DNA of 64,000 nucleotides from Pseudooceanicola sediminis. GTDB lineage: Bacteria > Pseudomonadota > Alphaproteobacteria > Rhodobacterales > Rhodobacteraceae. Below, piece by piece: positions 1-8,004 of the stretch (position 1 is the stretch's first letter; the number at the start of each line of letters is the position of its first letter). The stretch covers positions 124,001 to 188,000 of the forward strand of contig NZ_QWJJ01000003.1 of the NCBI RefSeq assembly GCF_003575965.1, written 5' to 3'. The translations under genes and the position numbers were made by a program. The notes beneath the pieces are model-generated. The model ran no database searches, was not told the origin of the DNA, and worked only from the letters and a program-made list of their open reading frames with translations.

Positions 1-485
1 GCAACCCCGACGACCTCGTGCGCACCCTCGCCATCCAGCCCGAATTCCTCAAGACACATGGTGCCGACGGCATCATCAACTATTCCGAATGGTCGGTCCC
101 CCTTGGCCGCCGCTTTCGCGCGCTCAAGCTCTGGTTCCTGCTGCGCGCGCACGGGCTTGAGGGGCTGCGCGACATGATCCGCAATCACGTCCGCTGGTCG
201 GTTGACCTGTGCGAGAAACTCCGCGCCACCGAGGGGATCGAGATCCTGACCGAGCCGATGCTGTCGCTCTTCACCTTTCGCCCCGCAGGTGCCGATGATA
301 CCGCCACACTGGCGCTGGTCGAGGCGATCAACAACGACGGCCGCATCTACCTGACCCAGACGCGGGTGGGGGATGCGCTGGCGATCCGTTTTCAGGCGGG
401 CCAGTTCGACATGCAGGAACAGGATGCGCAGGTCGCCTATGACGTGATCTGCGAACTGGCCGGCGTGGCCCCCGTCGCGCGCTGA
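1..485 (+). CDS. PLP-dependent group II decarboxylase, C-terminal part (cut by window edge)
   Basis: This is the C-terminal ~160 residues of an aromatic-L-amino-acid/tyrosine/tryptophan-type decarboxylase. The frame is open from base 3 to the TGA at 483-485. The stretch with NYSEWSVPLGRRFRALKLW is characteristic of the family just after the PLP-lysine region, and the tail RIYLTQTRVGDALAIRFQAG matches the C-terminal small domain. The PLP lysine lies upstream, outside the window. Family members convert aromatic amino acids, or sometimes phenylacetaldehyde-type substrates; the exact substrate cannot be read from this part. Start and operon context are not visible. Confidence 0.85.
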   Translation, partial: NPDDLVRTLAIQPEFLKTHGADGIINYSEWSVPLGRRFRALKLWFLLRAHGLEGLRDMIRNHVRWSVDLCEKLRATEGIEILTEPMLSLFTFRPAGADDTATLALVEAINNDGRIYLTQTRVGDALAIRFQAGQFDMQEQDAQVAYDVICELAGVAPVAR

Positions 486-504
486 CAGCTGCCCCCGTAT
501 CGGG

Positions 505-557
505 CCCCAATTTCGGAGCGCAGTTTCGGGCCCAGTTTCGGAGCCCAGTTTCTGGCC
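505..557. repeat. Degenerate short tandem repeat, about 12.5-bp unit, four copies
   Basis: Four imperfect units of the form CCCAGTTTCGGAG begin near 509, 522, 534 and 547, spaced 13, 12 and 13 bp. They lie in the 267-bp convergent gap between the decarboxylase and the oxygenase gene, just before the GATACCG element. No coding potential is evident in either strand, and function is unknown. Confidence 0.6.
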
Positions 558-611
558 GCTCGGTAGACGGCAGGCAGCGCACGCTTGCGCCCTCCAGCCT
601 CCCCGACCGCT

Positions 612-690
612 GCGTTAACGACCCTCTCCGCACCACCCCGCGCACCGTTCAGATACCGCACTGATACCGTCAAGATACCGACGTTGCATT
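612..690 (+). repeat. GATACCG phased-repeat element, copy A
   Basis: GATACCG occurs at 652, 663 and 674, exactly 11 bp apart, and the last unit is followed by ACGTTGCA. A GCGTTAAC motif lies 40 bp before the first unit (612-619), and a similar one precedes copy D by 41 bp. The element sits between two convergent genes, so it is unlikely to be a promoter for either. Other copies start at 11412, 43182 and 56227, all in the same orientation. Confidence 0.75.
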
Positions 691-752
691 TCGCCGGTTT
701 CCTCAATTAACCACTCGATTCCGCGCTTTTCGGCAAAATCCCCCTACCGACG

Positions 753-1706
753 TCAGCGCGCCGCCTTGTAGGTTCGCTCATACATGCTGCGCAGGTGCTG
801 CTCGACCGTGATCGGCGGATAGCGCGGGGTCTCGCCGTCATACAGGCAGGTCGGGATGCACGATACCTCGTGGTCGGGAAAACCCGAGTAAAAGAAGGGA
901 ACCGAGTACCGCTCGCGCCCTGATTTGTTGATCACCCGGTGAAGGGTCGAGCGGTAGCGATCATTGGTCCACCGGGCAATCATGTCGCCCAGGTTGACCA
1001 CGTAAGCCCCTGGAATCGGGGGCGCATCTATCCAGCTTCCATCTTCGTCGCGCACCTGAAGCCCGCCGACGTTGTCCTGCAACAGCATGGTCAGCCCGCC
1101 GAAATCCGTATGCGCCCCGGCGCCCATCTCGTCGGGGTTGTCGGGCTGCGCAGGGGGATAGTGCAGCAACCGCAGCGTCGCCAGCGGCTGGTCGCAAAAC
1201 CCTGAAAAGTAATCTTCTTCCAGATCCAGCGACAGCGCCATGCCCCGCATCAGCAGCGCCCCCAGCGTCGTCATGGCGGCGAAATAGGCCATCATCGTCG
1301 GGCGAAATCCGGGCAGGTCGCTGGGCCACTGGTTCGGTCCGTGATTGAACTTGCCCGCCGCCACACGCCCGTCCCGCGCCGTCAGTTCCTCGCCGATGTA
1401 ATAGCCTTCCTTGCGGTCCGGCAGCGCCCCCTGCTGAAGGGTCTGGCCCCCCAATTGCTCATATCCGCGATTGCAGGGGGAATTGGCCTTGTCCAGCGCG
1501 TCCTTGCAGGCATCCGGTATGTCGAACAGGGCGCGCGTCTCGCTCATCACCGCCTCGATCAGGCCTTCGGGAATGCCATGGCCAGTGACATAGAAAAAAC
1601 CATGCGCCAGGCAGGCCGCACGGATCTTTTCGCCCACCATGACCCGCTCGCACGGGTCTGATGAAGACAGGCCCGCGACATCTATGATCGGCAGTGTTTT
1701 CGCCAT
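753..1706 (-). CDS. 2-oxoglutarate/Fe(II) oxygenase, isopenicillin N synthase-like (1)
   Basis: A 317-residue non-haem iron oxygenase with the N-terminal DIOX_N-like region (LPIIDVAGL, then FFYVTGHGIP) and the double-stranded beta-helix core. The Fe(II) triad is visible as HTDFG (H199, D201) and LHRV (H256). The 2-oxoglutarate-binding RYSVPFF motif follows. The ATG at 1706 is preferred over an upstream GTG at 1724 because GAGG lies 8 bp before it. It is the last gene of a minus-strand operon with an NMT1-type ABC transporter and an amidohydrolase, after a paralogous oxygenase. The substrate is unknown; the context suggests an N-heterocycle such as a modified nucleobase. Length is normal for the family. 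Confidence 0.88.
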   Translation of the reverse strand: MAKTLPIIDVAGLSSSDPCERVMVGEKIRAACLAHGFFYVTGHGIPEGLIEAVMSETRALFDIPDACKDALDKANSPCNRGYEQLGGQTLQQGALPDRKEGYYIGEELTARDGRVAAGKFNHGPNQWPSDLPGFRPTMMAYFAAMTTLGALLMRGMALSLDLEEDYFSGFCDQPLATLRLLHYPPAQPDNPDEMGAGAHTDFGGLTMLLQDNVGGLQVRDEDGSWIDAPPIPGAYVVNLGDMIARWTNDRYRSTLHRVINKSGRERYSVPFFYSGFPDHEVSCIPTCLYDGETPRYPPITVEQHLRSMYERTYKAAR

Positions 1707-1731
1707 GCTCTCAACCTCTTGCACAGGAATG

Positions 1732-1754
1732 GGGCGGCCCTGCGCAGGCCGCCC
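1732..1754. other. Intercistronic GC hairpin between the two oxygenase genes
   Basis: The inverted repeat GGGCGGCC/GGCCGCCC has an 8-bp perfect stem and a 7-nt loop. It fills most of the 54-bp gap between the paralogous oxygenase genes. There is no T-run on either side, so it looks like an mRNA-stabilising or attenuating hairpin rather than a clear terminator. Confidence 0.5.
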
Positions 1755-1760
1755 GCAGCG

Positions 1761-2756
1761 TCATTTCTTCGCGAAATTCGCGCCCAGACGCATCTGGATG
1801 TACTCATGCCCGGTCATCGGGTCGTACTTGCCTTCCGGCCCCTCCAGCACGGTGTCCATGTTGGCCTGCGCGAAATACGCCATCGAATAGCGCGGCCCGA
1901 GGTATTCTTCGGGCCGTGGCATCCGCACCCGGTGCAGCGTCGATTGCAGCTTGTCATCCGACCACCGCATCAGCATGTCGCCGATGTTGCAGGTGATCAC
2001 GCCGGGCAGCGGCGGCACATCCGTCCAGGCAATCGCGCGCCCCTTGGCATCCTTGCCGGGGCAGAGCTGAAGGCCGCCCTGACCGGGTTTCTGGTGCAGC
2101 AGGGTCAGGCAATCGAAATCGGTATGCGCGCCCGCGCGCCAGAACTTGAAGTCCTCCGGCTTGGCGTCTTCCATGCCAAGATAGTGGATCAGGCGCAGCG
2201 TCGACTGGTATTCCTTTGCCTCCGGGTCATGCCCTTCGGTAAAGAAATCCGTCATGAATCCAAGGCGATCGGCAAAGCAGCTCAGCACCCGCATGGCCAG
2301 CGACCAGTTGTGCCGCTCGAATGCCATCATCGTCGCCTTGAAGGCCGGAACCTCGACGCCATTGGGCCAGAGGCCGGCCATGCGGGGCAGGGTGATCTGG
2401 TAGCTTTCCTTGCGGTCCGCCGTCCCGGTCGAGGGGCGCACCTGCTCCATGAACTCCCACCCGGCGTTCGATCCGGGCTTGAGGGGGAATTTCTTCTTGG
2501 TGTCTTCGGGCAGCTGAAAGAATTGCTCGCTCATCCAGAACGCCTCGTCCACCAACGCCTGCGGGATGCCGTGGTTGGTCAACTGAAAGAACCCGATCTC
2601 GGTCGCCGCCGCCCAGAGCGCCTCTCCGATCTCGTCCTTGCGGTTGAAATAATCGGACATGTCGATCTGCGGAATGTCCCGCTCGACCGTCTCGCCCATG
2701 CCGCCGAAGGCCTTTTCGGCGTTCAGCTCCTGCAATCCGTAAGTCGTGTCATTCAT
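1761..2756 (-). CDS. 2-oxoglutarate/Fe(II) oxygenase, isopenicillin N synthase-like (2)
   Basis: A 331-residue paralogue of the downstream oxygenase. N-terminal DIOX_N features (IPQIDMSDYF, GFFQLTNHGIP) precede the core domain. Fe(II) ligands are visible as HTDFD (H211, D213) and LHRV (H275), and RYS at 289-291 should bind 2-oxoglutarate. A strong AAGGAG lies 8 bp before the ATG. The gene follows the amidohydrolase by 76 bp and precedes oxygenase 1 by 54 bp. Two divergent paralogues in one operon suggest two successive oxidations, or demethylations, of one imported compound; that is inference. Confidence 0.88.
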   Translation of the reverse strand: MNDTTYGLQELNAEKAFGGMGETVERDIPQIDMSDYFNRKDEIGEALWAAATEIGFFQLTNHGIPQALVDEAFWMSEQFFQLPEDTKKKFPLKPGSNAGWEFMEQVRPSTGTADRKESYQITLPRMAGLWPNGVEVPAFKATMMAFERHNWSLAMRVLSCFADRLGFMTDFFTEGHDPEAKEYQSTLRLIHYLGMEDAKPEDFKFWRAGAHTDFDCLTLLHQKPGQGGLQLCPGKDAKGRAIAWTDVPPLPGVITCNIGDMLMRWSDDKLQSTLHRVRMPRPEEYLGPRYSMAYFAQANMDTVLEGPEGKYDPMTGHEYIQMRLGANFAKK

Positions 2757-2832
2757 GGTCTTTTCTCCTTCGATGGTAAGGGAGCAATGACCTGCACGAA
2801 TGTGCTGCCTGCTTATACTCCGGTGGGTATTC

Positions 2833-4221
2833 CTAAACGGGTTCCAGCGCGGCCTGCCGCCGCTGTCGCGCGATCAGCCTGTCTGTCAGACGCATCGCAT
2901 CCTCGGCCAACTGGCCCAGATCAACGCCGGTCGGCAGGCCACCCGCCACAATGCGTTTGCCGCCGACCAGGCTGTGTTTCACGACGATGCCGCCAGTGAT
3001 CACAGGCGCAATCGCCCGCTCATGCAGGCCCAGGTTGCGCGGCGCGGACAGGTCCAGCACCGCGATATCGGCCGCCATGCCAACCGCCAACGTGCCGACC
3101 TTCGGCAGGTTCAGCACCTTCGCGCCGCCCGCCGTCGCCCAGTGCAGGACCTCTTGCGCACGGACTGCGCCGACGCCCTTCGTCGCACGGTGCAGGCTGA
3201 AGGCCGCGTGCATGACGATGCCCATGTCCGCCGCCTCGTTCGCCGCTGCGCCGTCGACGCCCATCGACACCGCGCCGCCCAGCCGGTGCAGCGCATCTGC
3301 CGGGGCAATGCCGCTGCCAAGCCGCGCGTTGGCGTTCGGGCAATGCGCCATGCCGGTGCCGGTCTCGGCCAGCATCTTCACCTCATGCGGGGCCAGGTCG
3401 ACCAGATGCGCGAACCACACATCGCTGCCCAGCCACCCCTTGTCGGCCAGCCATTCGACCGGGCGTTGGCCATACTTGGCCATCGTAAAGGCGGCATAGG
3501 CTTCGTTCTCGCTCAGGTGCGAATGCAGCATCAGCTTGTTTTCACGCGCAAACGCCGCGATCTCGCCCAGCTCTTCCAGCGCCACGTTGAATGTCGGCGT
3601 GGTCGGGGCTACCGCCACGCGCGTCATCGCCATGTCCGACGGATCATGCCATTTCGCCGCCGTCGCCAGCGTCTCGTCCAGAAACCGTTGCAGCGTCTCG
3701 CAGGGGGCGGGCGGCACACCGGGGTCGTCGAACACGCGCCCCTTCGTCATGCCACCGCGTGCCAGCACAAAGCGGATGCCCAGCTTTGCCGCCTCCTCGA
3801 ACAGCACGTCCGAGGGGGCATAGTCGTAGCGATCCGAATAGATATAGTGATGATCCGCCACCGTGGTCGCGCCGCTCATCACCAGTTCCGTCAGCCCGAT
3901 CCGGGCCGATATTCGAAACGTCTCTTCGTCCAGCAGCGGCCACCAGGTATAGGGCACATGCATCAGCCACGGGTCGAGAGCGAGGTTCATCCCCTTGGGC
4001 ACCGCTTTCAGCACCGACTGGAACAGGTGGTGATGGGTGTTCACCAGCCCCGGCACCACGGCGCAGCCGCCCGCATCCAGCACCTCTTCGCCGGGCAGGG
4101 GGGACAGCTCGCCCATCTCGGCAATCAGCCCGTCGCGCACGCGGATCGCGCCGGAAAAGGTCTCTCCCGCGCCCAGTTTGCCGGTCAGGCAGTCGCGGAT
4201 ATTGGTGATCAGCAGGCTCAT
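2833..4221 (-). CDS. Amidohydrolase of the TRZ/ATZ/8-oxoguanine deaminase family
   Basis: A 462-residue COG0402-type metal-dependent deaminase. The first metal motif THHHLFQ (H63-H65) follows the short N-terminal beta domain. Later come HSHLSEN (active-site His/Glu) and a DGAAANEAADM segment containing the conserved Asp. These residues are typical of guanine, 8-oxoguanine, hydroxyatrazine and S-adenosylhomocysteine deaminases. The ATG overlaps the permease stop by 4 bp (ATGA), so the genes are translationally coupled. Clustering with a transporter and two oxygenases points to deamination of an imported nucleobase-like ring. The specific substrate cannot be assigned, and atzB-like or hydantoinase-like activity is possible. 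Confidence 0.85.
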   Translation of the reverse strand: MSLLITNIRDCLTGKLGAGETFSGAIRVRDGLIAEMGELSPLPGEEVLDAGGCAVVPGLVNTHHHLFQSVLKAVPKGMNLALDPWLMHVPYTWWPLLDEETFRISARIGLTELVMSGATTVADHHYIYSDRYDYAPSDVLFEEAAKLGIRFVLARGGMTKGRVFDDPGVPPAPCETLQRFLDETLATAAKWHDPSDMAMTRVAVAPTTPTFNVALEELGEIAAFARENKLMLHSHLSENEAYAAFTMAKYGQRPVEWLADKGWLGSDVWFAHLVDLAPHEVKMLAETGTGMAHCPNANARLGSGIAPADALHRLGGAVSMGVDGAAANEAADMGIVMHAAFSLHRATKGVGAVRAQEVLHWATAGGAKVLNLPKVGTLAVGMAADIAVLDLSAPRNLGLHERAIAPVITGGIVVKHSLVGGKRIVAGGLPTGVDLGQLAEDAMRLTDRLIARQRRQAALEPV

Positions 4222-5072
4222 TTGCGTTCTTTCGGCAGCGACCAGGGGAACAGGATCTTTTGCGTCAGGCTGACCGCCTGGAACAGCACCAGCGACATCA
4301 CCAGCAGAACGACCAGCCCAGCCCAGGCCTGCGGCAGCTTGAACATCGAGGTCGAGAACTGGATGAAGTAGCCGATGCCCTTTTCAGCAGCGACGAATTC
4401 CGCCACCACCGCGCCGATCACACTCAGTGTTATGGAAATCTTAAGGCCGGAAAAGATATAAGGGGTCGCATAGGGCAAACGGATCTGGCTGATCTCGCGC
4501 CAGACAGGGGCCCGCAAAGACCGTGACAGTTCGATCAACTCCGGCGGTGTCGCCATCAACCCGGTCGTCATCGACACGACCAGCGGGAAGAAGGTGATCA
4601 TGAAGGTGATGACGACGCGGGGCGCGTCATCCGTCCCCAGTACCACGATGATGATGGGGGCCACGGCGACAACCGGCACCGACTGGATCACCACCAGCAA
4701 CGGATAAAGCGACCTGCTCAGAAACCGCGACTTGGCCAACCCGACCGCAATCGGCAGCGATACGACAATTGCCAGCACGAACCCCATCAGCGCCACGCGC
4801 AGCGTCGACCAGACATGTTCGACCCAACGCGACAGGCTGACCACCTCGAACCCGCCCAGGATACGGCTGGGCGCAGGCAGGATATAGCTGGGCACCGCAA
4901 ACAGGCGTGTCCCGGCCTCCCACACCACCAGGATCAGCACGAAGGTCAGCAGCGGCAGCACCACCGGCAGGCGGATCAGCTTCTCCATAAACGGTTCCGA
5001 TGGCGCGACGGGCACCTTTGTCGTAGCCGTATCCTTTTGTTCGGAAACGGAAATATCGGCTTCAGCACTCAT
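4218..5072 (-). CDS. ABC transporter permease, SsuC/TauC/ThiX type
   Basis: A 284-residue inner-membrane permease of the BPD_transp_1 superfamily. After a polar ~30-residue N terminus there are about six hydrophobic segments. The cytoplasmic EAA loop (around LIELSRSLRAPVWREISQIR) docks the ATPase. Nitrate/sulfonate/taurine and thiamine-precursor importers share this architecture. It starts one base after the ATPase stop and overlaps the amidohydrolase start by 4 bp. It pairs with the NMT1-type binding protein, so a small heterocycle is a more likely cargo than a sulfonate. Confidence 0.9.
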   Translation of the reverse strand: MSAEADISVSEQKDTATTKVPVAPSEPFMEKLIRLPVVLPLLTFVLILVVWEAGTRLFAVPSYILPAPSRILGGFEVVSLSRWVEHVWSTLRVALMGFVLAIVVSLPIAVGLAKSRFLSRSLYPLLVVIQSVPVVAVAPIIIVVLGTDDAPRVVITFMITFFPLVVSMTTGLMATPPELIELSRSLRAPVWREISQIRLPYATPYIFSGLKISITLSVIGAVVAEFVAAEKGIGYFIQFSTSMFKLPQAWAGLVVLLVMSLVLFQAVSLTQKILFPWSLPKERK

Positions 5073-5073
5073 C

Positions 5074-5853
5074 TCAGGCCACCTTGTCCTTGATCAGCAG
5101 GCCGCGCAGATGGCCCATGAATTCCTGCATCTCGGTTGAGCGGAGCGAGCTTTCGTCGCGCGGTCGGCTCAGCGGAACTTTCAGATTGGCAATGACGCGA
5201 CCGGGGCGCTCGCTCATCACCACCACCCGGTCGGCCAGGATGACCGCCTCGGGGATCGAATGGGTGATGAACAGCACCGTCTTGGGGCTGGCCTGCCACA
5301 GGCGCAGCAATTCGAACCCCATGGCGTCGCGCGTCAGCGCGTCCAATGCGCTAAAGGGTTCATCCATCAGCAGAATATCGGGGTTGAGGAACAGCGCGCG
5401 GGCAATCCCCACGCGCTGTTGCATACCGCCCGACAGCTCTCCGGGCAGGCGTTTTTCAAATCCGGCCAGGCCGCAGGTCGCGATGATCTGGCGGGCATGG
5501 TCGCGGTCCTGTCGGGACACGCGACCACGCTTGTGCTTGGCCGGAAAGACGACGTTGTCCTCGACACTGGCCCAGGGCAGCAGGGTCGCCTGTTGAAACA
5601 CGATGCCGATATCGTCGCGCGGCTCGGTGACCGGCAGACCAAAGACCGACACCATGCCTTCGGTCGGTTTGATCAGCCCGGCGGTCATCCGCAGCAGGGT
5701 GGATTTGCCACAGCCCGACGGGCCGAGGACGGCGACGAATTCATGCCGGGCGATGGAAAGATCCACCCCCGACAGGGCTGTCAGCGGCCCGGAGTCGGTT
5801 CTGAAAGTCTGACCGGCTTCGGAAAAGCTGATGGCATCTTGTGTCATGGACAA
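5074..5853 (-). CDS. ABC transporter ATP-binding protein, SsuB/TauB/ThiZ type
   Basis: A 259-residue ATPase with Walker A GPSGCGKST near residue 43, signature LSGGMQQRVGIARAL, Walker B ILLMDEPFSALD and the switch His in FITHSIPEA. Length and motifs match nitrate/taurine-type importer ATPases. It lies 18 bp after the binding-protein gene and is separated from the permease ATG by one base, so all three subunits are coexpressed. Confidence 0.92.
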   Translation of the reverse strand: MSMTQDAISFSEAGQTFRTDSGPLTALSGVDLSIARHEFVAVLGPSGCGKSTLLRMTAGLIKPTEGMVSVFGLPVTEPRDDIGIVFQQATLLPWASVEDNVVFPAKHKRGRVSRQDRDHARQIIATCGLAGFEKRLPGELSGGMQQRVGIARALFLNPDILLMDEPFSALDALTRDAMGFELLRLWQASPKTVLFITHSIPEAVILADRVVVMSERPGRVIANLKVPLSRPRDESSLRSTEMQEFMGHLRGLLIKDKVA

Positions 5854-5871
5854 CGTCCCTTTCAGCGTGGC

Positions 5872-6858
5872 TTACATCCCGTCGGGCAGGAAGGACCGGT
5901 CGACGACGGTTTCGGGATCCAGCGCTTCGGCGTCCAGCCCCTGCGCTTCGGCAACCAGTTTCCAGGTCGAGGCAAGGCGTGCCTCGTCAAAGGCGCCCAG
6001 GCCGAATTCGTCTGTGACGGGGTTGAAGGCCAGCTTCGACGCATCGGTCCACGACCCGATGACATCTTCCGCGCTCAGCTCGGGCACCATCGCGGCGGTG
6101 TCTTCGGCGGCTTTCTGCGGGTTGTCATAGGCGAACTGGATCGACTTCAGGAAGGCACCGACAAAGCGTTTGGCGACGTCTGGTTGCTCCGTCAGGAACG
6201 TGTCGCTGGCGATCAGCGATGCCGAATACAGCTTCAGCCCGGCAGAATCCCACGGCAGGACGACGATGTCCTTGCCCGCTTCCTTGGCCTGGTTGGTATA
6301 GCGCGTCACATCTGTCAGCCAGGCGATGATGACGTCGGATTGGCCGGTCATCAGCAGCGGACCGAGCGCGCCGGGATCGGCCTTGGTCAGCGTGATGTCG
6401 TCTTCGGACATGCCGTTCTGTTTCAGCACCAGCGGCAGGAACACGTTGGACGAGGTAAAGGGCGACGTCGCGACCGACTTGCCCTTGACGTCCGCCAGTT
6501 CGGAAATCCCCTTGTCTGCGGTGGTATAGAAGGCGTGCGGCCCGGTGTTGAAGATCGACGCGATCGCTGTGACCGGCACCCCTTCGGTAACCTTGGCCGC
6601 CATCAGCGCCTCGATCCCGGCTGATCCGACCTGGGCAACGCCGGTCGCGATCTTGGTAATTGCCTCCGACGATCCCCGGCCCGGCGCGATGCTGACGTCA
6701 AGCCCGGCCTCTTCGCAAAAGCCTTCCTCGACGCAGACATAGATCGGGGCCTTGTCGCCACCCGGCAGCCAGTCCAGCTGATAGGTGATCTTGTCGAGGG
6801 CGAAGGCGGGTGAGCCGAGCGTGATTGCCACAAGCGCGGTTGCGCAAAGTCTGTTCAT
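5872..6858 (-). CDS. NMT1/THI5-like ABC transporter substrate-binding protein
   Basis: A 328-residue periplasmic binding protein. The start is taken at the ATG at 6858, with AGGGAAA upstream. The frame is open 54 codons further, but that part is basic and lacks a signal. The N terminus MNRLCATALVAITLGSPAFA is a Sec signal peptide ending at FALDKI. The mature part opens ITYQLDWLPGGDKAP, the typical NMT1 pattern in which the THI5/ThiY family binds formylaminopyrimidine-type ligands. A GRGSS segment matches the family ligand loop. It is the first gene of the operon, as usual for the most abundant subunit. Specificity is inferred only from family and neighbours. Confidence 0.88.
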   Translation of the reverse strand: MNRLCATALVAITLGSPAFALDKITYQLDWLPGGDKAPIYVCVEEGFCEEAGLDVSIAPGRGSSEAITKIATGVAQVGSAGIEALMAAKVTEGVPVTAIASIFNTGPHAFYTTADKGISELADVKGKSVATSPFTSSNVFLPLVLKQNGMSEDDITLTKADPGALGPLLMTGQSDVIIAWLTDVTRYTNQAKEAGKDIVVLPWDSAGLKLYSASLIASDTFLTEQPDVAKRFVGAFLKSIQFAYDNPQKAAEDTAAMVPELSAEDVIGSWTDASKLAFNPVTDEFGLGAFDEARLASTWKLVAEAQGLDAEALDPETVVDRSFLPDGM

Positions 6859-7337
6859 TACGATTTCCCTGTTTCTCTTGTTGTCTGATCTGGTTTTTCC
6901 AAGTTTCTTGGAGCCTGATAACGGAAGGAACGCCATGCCTTCCCGGCCCCCGCGACGTTGCGCGGCGGCGCGTGGCATACGCATATTCAGGAAGGAGTAG
7001 TGCAGTCGCCGCGTCATCAATCACCTCAACCCTGTCGTTGGCCTTGATGAGCAATGTCAGTGCCCCAGTCTCGGAAACTTTTCCGAATGGCCTGGGCCCT
7101 TCCGCTTCTACTCGTGATCCACCTTGGCCTTGCGGATCGCGTTCGGCAAAGCATGCGATGGCGCAGGCCGCGATGCACCGTGCTGAAATGTGCGTTTTTT
7201 GATCGGACGCTGTCGAATTTGCCGTAAATATGGGCGATGTGAGAGGCTCGGATCGTATGCAATGTGGGATTCGATCTTGTTTTCGGGGCGAATCTCTCGT
7301 GTTGTCGCGCCAAGCTGACACCGACAGGAGGCACCAG
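6859..7337. promoter_or_regulatory. Divergent control region between the transporter operon and the deaminase gene
   Basis: This 479-bp stretch carries no convincing gene. It should contain back-to-back promoters for the minus-strand transport/oxygenase operon and the plus-strand deaminase. The clearest site is a perfect inverted repeat TCGGAAA-CT-TTTCCGA at 7071-7086, a plausible operator. No transcription-factor gene is adjacent. I see no purine- or TPP-riboswitch core. Confidence 0.4.
7071..7086. promoter_or_regulatory. Candidate operator, perfect 7-bp inverted repeat
   Basis: TCGGAAA and TTTCCGA flank a 2-bp spacer. The site lies roughly midway between divergent start codons at 6858 and 7338. 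A dimeric repressor or activator could bind here; the protein is not encoded nearby. Confidence 0.35.
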
Positions 7338-7826
7338 ATGCCCATCACTTCCGACCAGGACCTTGTCCTTCTTCGCCGCTCCATCGCCCTTGCCACCGAA
7401 AGCCGGGCGCGCGGCGATCATCCCTTCGGCGCGCTGCTGGCCGGCCCTGACGGAGAGATCCTGCTTGAAGACATGAACACCTGCGGCACCAAGGGCGATC
7501 GCACAGGCCACGCCGAACGCAACCTGATGACGGCGGCGTCCCTGAAATACGATGTCGATTTCCTGTCACGATGCACGATGTACACCTCGGCAGAACCCTG
7601 CGCGATGTGTGCCGGTTCGGTCTATTGGACCGGCGTCGGGCGCGTCGTCCACGGGATGAGCGAGGTCGACCTGAAGGCGCTGATCGGCCCCGATCCCGAG
7701 AACCTGACGATGGATCTGCCGTGCAGGACTATTTTTGGCGCAGGGCAACGCGCAGTCGAGGTCGTCGGCCCCCTGCTCAGCGAAGAAAGCGCCGTGGTGC
7801 ATGAAGGTTTCTGGGACAGCCTTTGA
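7338..7826 (+). CDS. Zinc-dependent nucleobase/nucleoside deaminase (CMP/dCMP deaminase fold)
   Basis: A 162-residue cytidine-deaminase-fold protein. The zinc motifs are HAERN (His ligand and catalytic Glu) and PCAMC (two Cys ligands), the pattern of guanine deaminase GuaD and tRNA adenosine deaminase TadA. The ATG at 7338 follows CAGGAGG by 6 bp; the frame extends upstream without a better start. It is transcribed away from the oxygenase/amidohydrolase operon and may share its promoter region, which supports a role in nucleobase breakdown. TadA itself is usually housekeeping and less diverged, so I favour a guanine or cytosine-like deaminase. Confidence 0.82.
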   Translation: MPITSDQDLVLLRRSIALATESRARGDHPFGALLAGPDGEILLEDMNTCGTKGDRTGHAERNLMTAASLKYDVDFLSRCTMYTSAEPCAMCAGSVYWTGVGRVVHGMSEVDLKALIGPDPENLTMDLPCRTIFGAGQRAVEVVGPLLSEESAVVHEGFWDSL

Positions 7827-8004
7827 TCATCGGCGGCCACCCTTTTTACGTGGATTTACCTGGATTTACCTGATTTGCTTGGCGGGTCGCTGATTTCCGA
7901 CGGGGCGCGGGGTTCCGCCCGCTCCTCGTGCCCGGATTCAGGCGCCCATCCGGGCAGGCTGGCGGCGTGATCACCTTAGGTGCCGCCCCCGCGGGTGCCG
8001 CCGT

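Noticed and set aside
437-706. Short reverse-strand open frame reading NVGILTVSVRYL across the GATACCG element (similar peptides at the other copies)
   Set aside because: The peptide similarity comes from the repeat DNA itself; there is no ribosome-binding site and no family match, so these are spurious frames.
6859-7337. Purine, TPP or other riboswitch before the nucleobase-like operon
   Set aside because: No conserved core of these classes could be seen in the leader on either strand.
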